Assembly: GCA_943330915.2 (NCBI GenBank)
Contig: CALQJO020000009.1
Location: 1-61,785 of the forward strand
Source of the DNA: Rhodoferax sp. OV413
GTDB taxonomy: Bacteria > Pseudomonadota > Gammaproteobacteria > Pseudomonadales > Pseudohongiellaceae
Direction of reading: 5' to 3'
DNA length: 61,785 nt
The notes beneath the pieces are model-generated. The model saw nothing but the letters and a program-made list of their open reading frames with translations. It had not been told where the DNA came from and did not search any database. Position 1 is the stretch's first letter. Each line of letters opens with the position of its first letter. Positions 46,059 to 54,583 of this stretch are shown here, in pieces. The translations under genes and the position numbers were made by a program.

Positions 46059-48374
46059 TCAGCTCCGTCGCCGCGCCGCGCGCTTGAGCGCCTTGTGGAT
46101 GGCCGTTGGGGACATGGGCAGATCATAAAGCCGGGTTCCGGCAGCTCTGGAGACGGCATTAGCGACAGCGCCCAGAGGCGGCACAATCGGAACCTCACCA
46201 ACTCCCTTTACGCCGAAGGGATGGCGCGGATTAGGCACTTCGATCAGCACGGTATCAATCATGGGCACATCAGATGCCACGGGCACGCGGTAATCCAGAA
46301 AACCCGGATTCAGCAGCCTGCCATTCTCATCGTACAAATAGGCTTCGTTTAATGCCCAACCTATGCCCTGGACAGCACCACCCTGCATCTGACCCTCGAC
46401 GTAGGACGGATGAATGGCTTTACCAACATCCTGAATGGCTGTGTAGCGCACAACAGTCACCCGACCGGTCTCTTTATCCAACTGAACATCACAGATGTGA
46501 GTCGCAAAGCCGGGCCCTGCGCCTTGGGCGTTCAGAGAGATTTCAACTGCGATCGGCCCACCGGTCTCGGCGCTGCTGGCAGCAATTTGTGTCAGACTCA
46601 GACTTGATGACCCGCCAGAGGCCATCAATCGGGCAACTCCGCCCATCCAACTGACCTGATCCACTTCAACCCTCCACAGCAATGCGGCGCGGCGGCGTAA
46701 CTCCTCAACCATAGCCGATGCCGCCTGAGACACCGCCATCCCCACGGCAAAGGTGACCCGGCTGCCACCGGTCAGATCGCTGTGCGCGATTGATCCGGTA
46801 TCTGCAATACGGACCTGAATCTGCTCGTAGCCAACACCCAGCACATCAGCGGCCATCATCGCCATCGACGCGCGCGACCCACCAATATCAGGCGTGCCGG
46901 TAGTCACCAGCACACTCCCATCCTGGTTGATATCAACTGCCGCGCTGGACTGTCCACCAATATTGAACCAGAAACCTGAGGCAACCCCGCGCCCCTGATC
47001 GGGCCCAAGTGGCGCGTTGTAATGCGGATGGGCCCGCGCGGCCTCCAGAGTCTGACGATAACCAATGTTCTTGAAGGTGACACCGTATGCGGTCTGCGTG
47101 CCATTATCAGCGGCATTGCGCAGACGCAACTCCAGCGGATCAATGTCCAGTTGCTGCGCCAGTATGTCCATCAGCGACTCAGCCGCAAATGATGCCATGG
47201 GCGCCCCGGGTGCACGGTAAGCCGCACTTTTGGGCCTGTTGACGAGAACGTCATAACCAATCAATTTGATGTTGGGGATATTGTACGGAGCAAATGCCGT
47301 CATACAGCCCAAGCGCACCGGCGATCCGGGATACGCACCGGCCTGATAACACAGAACACCTTCAGCCGCGACAATAGTACCGTCATTTCGCGCACCGATT
47401 TTCATGCGTATATAACTACCGGACGTTGGACCGGTAGCCTTAAAAACGTCGGCGCGCGACATCTCCATTCGCACCGGTTTGCCGCTCTTTTTGGACAACA
47501 GAATTGCCAATGGTTCGAGGTAGACCGTGGTTTTGCCGCCAAATCCGCCACCGATTTCCATCGGAAAAACACGGAGATCGGCCAGTGGTATCTGCAACAG
47601 CCGTGCGCAGTATGCCCGAACCATAAACTGGCCCTGCGTACTGCACCAGATATCTGTTCGCCCGGAAGGCCTGACATTCACCAGACAAGCGTGGGGCTCA
47701 ATGTAACCCTGATGCACCGGCTGGGTGCTGAACTCCTCTTCAATGATAACGTCAGCCTGCGCAAATCCTGCGACCACATCACCGTGTATCTGTTCGTATC
47801 GGCTGGCGATATTGGAAGGCTTTTTGGGGACCGGTTTGATGCCCTTGGTGAAATTGTGATCGTTTAGTAGCGGGGCATCCGGCTCCATCGCCTGATGCAA
47901 ATCGATGACGTGAGGCAGCACAGCATAGTCGACATCAATCAATGTCATCGCGTGCCTCGCAGTCAATTCATCAATAGCTGCAACGGCCGCGATGGCATGC
48001 CCCTCATACAAGACCTTTTCACGAGCCAGAATATTGGCTGACATATCCCGGAAGTCTGGCGGCTGCCCTTTGTCCATTGCCTGATCATCCGGAATCTCCG
48101 GCAGATCGGCAGCGGTGACTATGGCTTTAACGCCCGGCAGCGCCAACGCCGCCGACACATCAACCTTGAGCAGTCGCGCATGCGCGTGCGGACTCCTGAA
48201 AACCATCCCCACCAAACTGCCCGGCAATTGCATGTCCGCACCAAAACGCGCGCGACCGGTCACTTTATCGACGCCGTCAGGACGCACCGGACGGGTACCA
48301 ACGACTGCAGCGGAAGGTTTGTTACCCGCGGCTACTTCAGCCACGTCGCCGTAATTTGTGGGCTCTTCGTTCAC
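46059..48374 (-). CDS. Xanthine dehydrogenase-family molybdopterin subunit
   Basis: This is the large catalytic subunit of a molybdenum hydroxylase, 771 residues from GTG 48374. The aldehyde oxidase/xanthine dehydrogenase N-terminal domain (VDKVTGRARFGADMQLPGSL) is followed by Mo-cofactor binding blocks GGGFGGKT (about residue 272), KSAAYRAPGAP (about 384) and the catalytic Glu loop VKGVGEVPIVPP (about 721). The active-site loop is not the AYRCSFR of form I CO dehydrogenase, so a hydroxylase of purine, aldehyde or N-heterocycle type is more likely. GTG 48374 overlaps the 2Fe-2S gene stop (GTGA) and is preferred over the upstream frame start at 48428. Confidence 0.9.
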   Translation of the reverse strand: MNEEPTNYGDVAEVAAGNKPSAAVVGTRPVRPDGVDKVTGRARFGADMQLPGSLVGMVFRSPHAHARLLKVDVSAALALPGVKAIVTAADLPEIPDDQAMDKGQPPDFRDMSANILAREKVLYEGHAIAAVAAIDELTARHAMTLIDVDYAVLPHVIDLHQAMEPDAPLLNDHNFTKGIKPVPKKPSNIASRYEQIHGDVVAGFAQADVIIEEEFSTQPVHQGYIEPHACLVNVRPSGRTDIWCSTQGQFMVRAYCARLLQIPLADLRVFPMEIGGGFGGKTTVYLEPLAILLSKKSGKPVRMEMSRADVFKATGPTSGSYIRMKIGARNDGTIVAAEGVLCYQAGAYPGSPVRLGCMTAFAPYNIPNIKLIGYDVLVNRPKSAAYRAPGAPMASFAAESLMDILAQQLDIDPLELRLRNAADNGTQTAYGVTFKNIGYRQTLEAARAHPHYNAPLGPDQGRGVASGFWFNIGGQSSAAVDINQDGSVLVTTGTPDIGGSRASMAMMAADVLGVGYEQIQVRIADTGSIAHSDLTGGSRVTFAVGMAVSQAASAMVEELRRRAALLWRVEVDQVSWMGGVARLMASGGSSSLSLTQIAASSAETGGPIAVEISLNAQGAGPGFATHICDVQLDKETGRVTVVRYTAIQDVGKAIHPSYVEGQMQGGAVQGIGWALNEAYLYDENGRLLNPGFLDYRVPVASDVPMIDTVLIEVPNPRHPFGVKGVGEVPIVPPLGAVANAVSRAAGTRLYDLPMSPTAIHKALKRAARRRS

Positions 48375-48829
48375 GATACACACCCCATAATTGCGCGAAC
48401 AATCTTGTCGTACCCGGTGCAGCGGCAAAGGTTGCCCGCAATCCAGTAGCGAATCTGTGTCTCATCTGGCTGAGGATGTTTGTCCAGCAAGGCTTTGGAG
48501 GCCATCAATAGGCCCGGCGTGCAGATTCCGCATTGCAAAGCGGCGTTATCGAGGAATGCCTGTTGCAACGAGTGCAACTGGCCGGCGCTGGACAGGCCTT
48601 CCACCGTGCGAATATCCGCCTGACCGCACTCGACGGCCAATACCAGACAGGCGCAAACCAGTTCACCGTTCATGATGACACTGCAGGCACCGCAGTCTCC
48701 TGTCCCACAACCCTGCTTGGTGCCCGTCAACTGCAGATTCTCGCGCAATACCTTCAGCAAGGTATCCGTTGTCCCACACTGAAACTGACACGGTTCACCG
48801 TTAACCGAAGCATGAATACTGATAGTCAT
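48371..48829 (-). CDS. 2Fe-2S subunit of molybdenum hydroxylase (XdhC/CoxS-like)
   Basis: This small electron-transfer subunit of 152 residues has an N-terminal plant-type ferredoxin domain with GCGTGDCGACSVIMNGELV and a C-terminal helical 2Fe-2S domain with QCGICTPG and the cluster-binding CRCTGYDKI. It passes electrons from the Mo site to FAD. The ATG overlaps the stop of the FAD subunit (ATGA), and its own stop overlaps the large subunit start, giving a tightly coupled FAD / 2Fe-2S / Mo operon order. Confidence 0.95.
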   Translation of the reverse strand: MTISIHASVNGEPCQFQCGTTDTLLKVLRENLQLTGTKQGCGTGDCGACSVIMNGELVCACLVLAVECGQADIRTVEGLSSAGQLHSLQQAFLDNAALQCGICTPGLLMASKALLDKHPQPDETQIRYWIAGNLCRCTGYDKIVRAIMGCVS

Positions 48830-49686
48830 AATAGTGCCCTGTTATACGCTGTCATAGCAGCGCGATCTGCCAGAACGGCGGTGACATCGGTACGGTACTC
48901 TGCGGACCCACGCTTGTCGCTGATAGGCCGGCACAAGGCACTGATCTGGCGACGAAATCGCTGTCGAACCTCTTCGTCCAGTCTGGAGCCTAGCAAGATG
49001 CGGGCCGCTGGTAGCGCATACACCGGCACCGGACCAACAGCGCCCAGTACCACGTGACATTCATTAACAACACCCTGCTCATCCACTGTCAGATTCACCG
49101 CCGCACTGGCGATGGCTATATCCATTTCAGTTCTGGGGGTCATACGTAAATAGGCATCGGCACTGCGCGGATTCCGTGCGGGGAGAAAAAAACTGACAAT
49201 AAACTCGTCCTGCCGCAGGCAGGTGCGCCCCGGTGACACAATGATGTCTTCCACCGGCAATTCACGTTCCCCATCACTGCCAGCAATGCGGCAGCGTGCC
49301 CGTGACGCAATCAGTGCCGGCACAGAGTCTGCCGCGGGAGATGCATTACACAAGTTACCACCTAAAGTAGCACGCGACTGTATCTGCACTGAGCCGATAA
49401 GATCCATGGCTTCTGTGAGGCCCGGCCAACTGCGCACAAGTTCGGTATGAGCACTGATCTGACCACCCGAGCAAGCGGATCCAATCACAAATCCACCCTC
49501 TGCAAGGCGCCTGATCTCACGTGTTTCGGGCACGTGTTTTATGTCGATCAACAGGGCCGGTGGGTTAACACCGGCCACAAAACGAGGTAACAGATCTGTG
49601 CCACCCGCAAATACCTTAACCGTGCCAGATGCAGCACCCAGCGCCGCACAAACCTCGGCCAATGTCACTGGCGCACAGTATTCCAT
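48826..49686 (-). CDS. FAD-binding subunit of molybdenum hydroxylase (CoxM-like)
   Basis: This medium subunit of 286 residues opens with EYCAPVTLAEVCAALGA and shows FAD-binding segments KVFAGGTDLLPR and GGNLCNASPAADSVPALIA, followed by the CO_deh_flav_C domain (RTEMDIAIASAAVNL). The frame stays open up to 50061, across the divergent sixA start, but ATG 49686 matches the family start and has AGGA nine bases upstream. It heads the operon; the 228-nt gap to sixA should contain its promoter. Confidence 0.9.
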   Translation of the reverse strand: MEYCAPVTLAEVCAALGAASGTVKVFAGGTDLLPRFVAGVNPPALLIDIKHVPETREIRRLAEGGFVIGSACSGGQISAHTELVRSWPGLTEAMDLIGSVQIQSRATLGGNLCNASPAADSVPALIASRARCRIAGSDGERELPVEDIIVSPGRTCLRQDEFIVSFFLPARNPRSADAYLRMTPRTEMDIAIASAAVNLTVDEQGVVNECHVVLGAVGPVPVYALPAARILLGSRLDEEVRQRFRRQISALCRPISDKRGSAEYRTDVTAVLADRAAMTAYNRALL

Positions 49687-49914
49687 GATCACAGTTCCTG
49701 CTGCTGAAAAGGTAATTGCAAAAAACCACTTGCCTGATTTCAGAGGAATTCTGAGCATTTCAAGCTCCAAAGTCCAGTCTGCTCGCCGAATCGGACTCAG
49801 GTATTTTTTCCGGTAAACAGTCGTTACAATGGGGAAGGCTTCGCAATTCAGAGAATAAAAAGAGCCTAAATTTGCGCCAAAAATGGCTGGCTCGCACAAA
49901 CGCACGGAGCAACA

Positions 49915-50427
49915 ATGAAAACCTTGATATTGGTCAGACACGCAAAATCCAGCTGGAACGATCCTGCCCAGCGCGATATTGACAGACCTCTGAACGAGCG
50001 CGGACAACACGACGCGCCAATGATGGCCGATCGCATGGCTGCGCGCCGCACCAACCCGCAACGGGTGTTATGCAGCCCGGCATTGCGCACGGTCAGCACC
50101 GCAGAAATTTTTGCAAGCCGCCTGCAAATGCCTCGCGAACTGATTCAACTCGAGCGACAAATTTACCTGACCGGGCCTGTTCACCTGCTACATCTGGTAC
50201 GGCAACAAGAAAGTACGATTGATTGTGTCATGCTGGTTGGGCACAACCCTGCACTCACTGACTTGTTGAACGAATTATGCACAACCGTACGACTGGACAA
50301 CATGCCCACCTGTTGTGTTGCCGAACTCACTTTTGCAGCGGATGACTGGGCCACGATCGACTTTGGTCAGGCTTCGCTCAAAGTGCTCGATTATCCCAAA
50401 CTGGACAAACCCAAAAAGGACGCATAA
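49915..50427 (+). CDS. sixA: Phosphohistidine phosphatase SixA
   Basis: This histidine phosphatase of 170 residues has the RHG-type motif LVRHAKSSW at the N-terminus, the second-site VLCSPALRT block and late catalytic His in MLVGHNPALTDLLNEL. SixA dephosphorylates phosphohistidine domains, including NPr of the nitrogen phosphotransferase system in E. coli. GGAG six bases upstream supports ATG 49915. It is divergent from the molybdenum hydroxylase and followed, 13 nt later, by the ChaN-like gene. Confidence 0.9.
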   Translation: MKTLILVRHAKSSWNDPAQRDIDRPLNERGQHDAPMMADRMAARRTNPQRVLCSPALRTVSTAEIFASRLQMPRELIQLERQIYLTGPVHLLHLVRQQESTIDCVMLVGHNPALTDLLNELCTTVRLDNMPTCCVAELTFAADDWATIDFGQASLKVLDYPKLDKPKKDA

Positions 50428-50440
50428 AGGAGCAGTCAGA

Positions 50441-51415
50441 GTGACAGCAACAAGAATGACCAGGCGAGTTTTTCCCGGATTGGCATTATCAGGCCCGATG
50501 ATTTGGGCAACGAATCTTGCGATATTTTTGGGTGCTACAGGTCAACTTTTGCAGGCTGCCGATGAGCCCATGCAATGGCAGAGCAACCTGCACCGCGATC
50601 ATCCGCTGAGCGGACAGATCTGGAGCCGCAGCGAAAATGCCTTTATCTCTGAGGACACACTGCTGGAGCAACTCTCAAATACCGAACTGCTGCTACTGGG
50701 AGAAAAGCACGATAATCCCGACCATCACCGATTGCGTCTGACAATACTTGATCACCTGATAAAAACCACACAACCCGTGTTACTGGCCATGGAGATGCTG
50801 ACAGAAGCACAACAGCCCGCGCTGGATTCGCTGTCAGCCATGGAGACTTTGCCGCCGAATGAACAATGGCAGGAAATCCTGTCCTGGGATGACGGCTGGA
50901 CTTGGGAATTTTATGAGCCCTCACTGTCCCTGGGCTTTATGGCCAACGCCAACCTTGTCGCCGGCAATATTGGCGCAGAAACGATGATGCAGGTATACCG
51001 CGCTGAGCCAGAAGATCAGCAGCAGACCACGCTGAATGACGCACAGATGCAGCGACTTACTGAGGAAATTGATGTCAGCCATTGCGGCATGTTGCCTGCA
51101 GCGCAGATCCCGCCCATGGTTCGCGTTCAACAGGCACGCGATCAACACATGGCGAATGCACTGACAACACCTGGTGATGTGGCTCAACGGATTCTGCTGG
51201 CCGGCAACTTTCATGTCAGACACGATTTGGGCGTACCCAACTATCTGCCAGCGGATGCTGTGCCCGCGGTAGCTGTTGCATTTATTGAAGTTGATCCTGC
51301 AGGTGCACAGGTCTCTGACTATCTTGCCGACGCGGCGGGCGATTTTGTTTACGACTTTATCTGGTTTACGCCCGCCATTCGTGGCGATGACTATTGTGCA
51401 GACATGACGCAGTGA
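50441..51415 (+). CDS. ChaN family (haem-binding, DUF399) exported protein
   Basis: This 324-residue protein has an N-terminal hydrophobic segment (MIWATNLAIFLGATGQLLQA) acting as signal or anchor. The conserved ChaN core follows: LLLLGEKHDNPDHHRLRL, LLAMEMLTEAQQPAL, WDDGWTWEFYEPSL, and late ILLAGNFHVRHDLGVP. Structural members bind haem between two subunits and have been linked to iron uptake; related EreA-like hydrolases share the fold. The frame is open upstream inside sixA, but GTG 50441 follows AAGGAG at 50427-50432; ATG 50456 is an alternative. Confidence 0.85.
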   Translation: MTATRMTRRVFPGLALSGPMIWATNLAIFLGATGQLLQAADEPMQWQSNLHRDHPLSGQIWSRSENAFISEDTLLEQLSNTELLLLGEKHDNPDHHRLRLTILDHLIKTTQPVLLAMEMLTEAQQPALDSLSAMETLPPNEQWQEILSWDDGWTWEFYEPSLSLGFMANANLVAGNIGAETMMQVYRAEPEDQQQTTLNDAQMQRLTEEIDVSHCGMLPAAQIPPMVRVQQARDQHMANALTTPGDVAQRILLAGNFHVRHDLGVPNYLPADAVPAVAVAFIEVDPAGAQVSDYLADAAGDFVYDFIWFTPAIRGDDYCADMTQ

Positions 51416-51437
51416 AACTGCGGACGTACAGAATGTA

Positions 51438-52334
51438 TCAGTGCGTCATTGAGTAGATGAGGTAGTTCAATCCCATCTGATAAGCGAGGTTTGCATAACG
51501 GGTTGGATAACGTGGGTGGTAGGTATGCTCCCAGCCATCACCCATGTCGGTGTTCCAGTTGATCAACACCATAATTCGGCCATCATTATCCAGAATGGCA
51601 TGAAGGGAAGCTTCGCCTACATCCCTCTCAGGCTGCGCGTTTTCATTACCCAATGCCGGGATCATTTGCGGCCCTTCAAGATCGTAGTAGACACGGAAAA
51701 TTTCATGATCAGCCGGCAACCTGACAATCTCCCTATCCGGGAATACGGCTGAAAAAGAATTTTCGAACGCCTGCCACTCGCGGGTACCCCAGAAGTCGTC
51801 TATCAGTAAGAAACCGCCACGCAGAAGATACTCTCGCAGATTTTCCAGTTCTGTCGGCGTAAAGTACGGGCCACCGTTACGCCCGACTTCCAGCATATAG
51901 AGAAATGGATACTCATATATCTGTTCGTCCTCAAGACTCAGCACGATAGGCTCAGGCATCACCCTGACATTGCTAAGGCGCGCCACCCCGCGAAGAAAAT
52001 TGCGGTCGGCATCCGGAAAATCCACAGACCAGGGGCCATAACCAAATCCGCCCTGATAATAAGAATTGTACTGCACGCGTGCGAACGCGAATTCCCCGGC
52101 AATATCCTCTTCCTCCACAGCAACCGAAGTGTTGGCTGGTGGCAGAGTCATAAACGGCTGAGCCAGCAGGGAAGGGGCAACAATGGGCTGGATTAGCAGG
52201 CACAAAGGCGCAAGCACTTTAAACAGAAGGGTCGTCAGTGCTGTTCTGAACGTTGCTCTCAACATGGTATGCCAGGGTTTAATGTGCCGGATTTGCAGTT
52301 TGGTGTAAGCTGATATGGATTTCAACCTCATCAC
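51438..52334 (-). CDS. DUF4159 domain exported protein
   Basis: This 298-residue protein has a hydrophobic signal segment (about residues 33-58, to PSLLAQ). The DUF4159 domain spans the rest, with FAFARVQYNSYYQGGFGYG, DFPDADRNFLRGVARLS, FLYMLEVGRNGGPYF, YLLRGGFLLIDDFWG and a late MVLINWNTDMGDGWEH. The fold resembles a glutamine-amidotransferase-like Rossmann domain without the catalytic Cys; function is unknown. GTG 52334, ATG 52331 and ATG 52265 are all possible starts. Elsewhere DUF4159 genes often sit in MoxR/DUF58 operons; here it stands alone, convergent with chaN. Confidence 0.82.
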   Translation of the reverse strand: MMRLKSISAYTKLQIRHIKPWHTMLRATFRTALTTLLFKVLAPLCLLIQPIVAPSLLAQPFMTLPPANTSVAVEEEDIAGEFAFARVQYNSYYQGGFGYGPWSVDFPDADRNFLRGVARLSNVRVMPEPIVLSLEDEQIYEYPFLYMLEVGRNGGPYFTPTELENLREYLLRGGFLLIDDFWGTREWQAFENSFSAVFPDREIVRLPADHEIFRVYYDLEGPQMIPALGNENAQPERDVGEASLHAILDNDGRIMVLINWNTDMGDGWEHTYHPRYPTRYANLAYQMGLNYLIYSMTH

Positions 52335-52372
52335 CTGTCAAGTCTTGCAGAAAATGACCTCGGGAGCCAACC

Positions 52373-54583
52373 ATGACAATTAAAACAACTCCGGTAATCC
52401 TACTCAGCTTAGCCCTGGGAGCCTGTCAGGACGCCACACAGAATACCCCCGTTGAACTCAGCCTCGCCGTGCTGTCCAGTGCACCGCATCTGGTGACTGG
52501 CGGCGATGCCATGATCGAGGTTCGATATCGGACCAGTGGACCTGATGGCCCTGAATTGATCTTAAACGGCTCAGCCACCGCGACCGACCTGAGCAACCAC
52601 TCTCAGGTCATGCAGCAGGAGGGGGCGTGGATCGTCACTACGCGGGTAAGCGGACTTGCGCCGGGAGAAAACACTCTCAGCGCAACGCTGGACGGCTCCG
52701 AAACCCAAATTACGTTGGTTAATTATCCGAAGACCGGGCCCGTCATCTCCGGAGAGCAGCAGACGCCTTACGTGTGCCTTAAAGACCTGGCACCCGACCG
52801 GCAGGGCAATGCACGCCGTTTTGACATCGGTAACGGAGAGTTTATTGATGTCAGTGGTCAATCATCCGATTGCTCACTACCAACACGCTTTGATTATGTG
52901 TATCGCGCACAAGACAGCGAAGAATTTGTTGCTCTTGAAAACCCGGAGCAATTGCCGGCTGACGTTGCCAGCATTACCAACGCAACGGGGCAGCAGATTC
53001 CCTTTATTGTCAAACTGGAAACCGGCACCATCAATCGGGCGATTTATCAGATCGCTACGCTCTTCGACCCGCAAGCGCCATCAGGATTATCTGCCGCCTG
53101 GAACGGACGACTGGTCTACAGCTACGGCGGAGGCTGCGAGGCCGGTTACTTTCAAGGCACAACAACGGGCGGGGTATTGAGAGAATCGACGTTGGCGGCG
53201 GGTTACGCGGTCGCATCCTCTACCTTGAATGTGAACGCCCAGGGTGGTTGCAACGACGTGTTGTCGGCCGAGACCACGATGATGGTGAAAGAGCACTTTA
53301 TTGAAAACTATGGGCTGCCAGTACACACCATTGGAACCGGCGGATCCGGCGGCGCCATGCAGCAACTGCTAATTGCCGGCGCTTATCCTGGCATTCTGGA
53401 TGGTTTGCTGATCAGTATGACGTTTCCGGACGCGGTGACCTACTTTACCGATTCTCAGGAATGCAGCGGTCCTTGGCGGCGATATGCCAACGATACTGCC
53501 AATGGCCTGGACGAAGCAACCCGCACGCTGCTTGGCGGCTGGCCAAACTGGTATTTATGCGACCAGTCATTGGGTTCGCGCCCCGACCGGATTTCGCCGT
53601 TCGATTGCTCTGCTGAAATCCCTGCCATGCTGCACTACCACCCACAAACCAATCCGGGTGGCGCGCGTTGCTCCATCTATGACGGCATGCGTAACGTGTT
53701 TGGCGAAAAGCTGTTCCCAGGGATCAGCACTGAACATGCTTTTGCGGTCAGCCCGCATGACAATGTAGGCGTACAGTACGGCTTGCTGGCCATGAATCAG
53801 GGTCTCATCGATAAAACACTCTTTCTGGATATCAATGAAAAGTTCGGTGGCTGGGATATCGATTATCAGCCGACCTCAGAGCGCACTCAGGCCGACAGTA
53901 ATGCCGTGCGGATCGCCTATGAAACCGGACGCATTACCAATGGCAGCGCAGGATTGTCGCAAGTGCCCATTATTGATGACCGCCCCTATCTGGATCATGA
54001 AGGCAACTTCCACGCCAGTGTCTACTCATTTGTTACCCGCGCCAGACTGGAGCGAGATAACGGCCATGCTGACAATTATGTGATCCGCCGCCACCAGAGC
54101 AGCCTGTCTCTGGCCGACGAAAATCTGATGCTGATGAATCGCTGGCTGGATGCTATCAAGGCCGACAACAGCAATCGCCCTGTGCTGGACCGTATTGCCG
54201 GCGCGCGCCCAACGGAACTGGCAGATGACTGCTTTACGCCTGAAGGGCAGCGCATTGAGGAGCCAGCGGTATTTGATGTGGAGCGCATTCTGAACAACAC
54301 GCAGGCAGACGCTGATCAGGGGCGCTGCAACCAACTGTATCCCCCGCATGCGGGTTTGAGATTGGTCGCCGGTGCCCCACTCAGCAATGACATTATGAAA
54401 TGCGCGCTGAAGCCCATCGACTATGATGATTATCGCGTTGAGTTTACTGCTGAGGAAAAGCAACGCCTTGAGGCAATCTTTCCGCAAGGCGTGTGCGACT
54501 GGTCGCAACCAGGTCAATCCCAGAGCAGCAATTCAACCTGGTTATCGTTTGGCCCATCACCAGTGAACTTATACAGACCCTGA
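52373..54583 (+). CDS. DUF6351 family lipoprotein, possible esterase-like hydrolase
   Basis: This large exported lipoprotein of 736 residues has lipobox LALGAC at the N-terminus. After an Ig-like N-terminal region (PVELSLAVLSSAPHLVTGGD) comes an alpha/beta hydrolase-like part: GRLVYSYGGGCEAGYFQGTT, YAVASSTLNVNAQGGCNDVL and a nucleophile elbow-like TIGTGGSGGAMQQLLIAG near residue 325. I recognise the family as DUF6351, whose activity I do not know; related folds include tannase and polyhydroxybutyrate depolymerase-like enzymes. GGGAG seven bases upstream supports the start. Its 3' end overlaps the convergent TRAP permease gene by 15 nt. Confidence 0.75.
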   Translation: MTIKTTPVILLSLALGACQDATQNTPVELSLAVLSSAPHLVTGGDAMIEVRYRTSGPDGPELILNGSATATDLSNHSQVMQQEGAWIVTTRVSGLAPGENTLSATLDGSETQITLVNYPKTGPVISGEQQTPYVCLKDLAPDRQGNARRFDIGNGEFIDVSGQSSDCSLPTRFDYVYRAQDSEEFVALENPEQLPADVASITNATGQQIPFIVKLETGTINRAIYQIATLFDPQAPSGLSAAWNGRLVYSYGGGCEAGYFQGTTTGGVLRESTLAAGYAVASSTLNVNAQGGCNDVLSAETTMMVKEHFIENYGLPVHTIGTGGSGGAMQQLLIAGAYPGILDGLLISMTFPDAVTYFTDSQECSGPWRRYANDTANGLDEATRTLLGGWPNWYLCDQSLGSRPDRISPFDCSAEIPAMLHYHPQTNPGGARCSIYDGMRNVFGEKLFPGISTEHAFAVSPHDNVGVQYGLLAMNQGLIDKTLFLDINEKFGGWDIDYQPTSERTQADSNAVRIAYETGRITNGSAGLSQVPIIDDRPYLDHEGNFHASVYSFVTRARLERDNGHADNYVIRRHQSSLSLADENLMLMNRWLDAIKADNSNRPVLDRIAGARPTELADDCFTPEGQRIEEPAVFDVERILNNTQADADQGRCNQLYPPHAGLRLVAGAPLSNDIMKCALKPIDYDDYRVEFTAEEKQRLEAIFPQGVCDWSQPGQSQSSNSTWLSFGPSPVNLYRP

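Noticed and set aside
46059-49686. Aerobic carbon monoxide dehydrogenase
   Set aside because: Subunit composition fits, but the active-site loop is YRAPGAP rather than the AYRCSFR of form I enzymes.
49687-50061. Upstream extension of the FAD-binding subunit
   Set aside because: It would overlap the sixA start and promoter, and the family N-terminus begins at ATG 49686.
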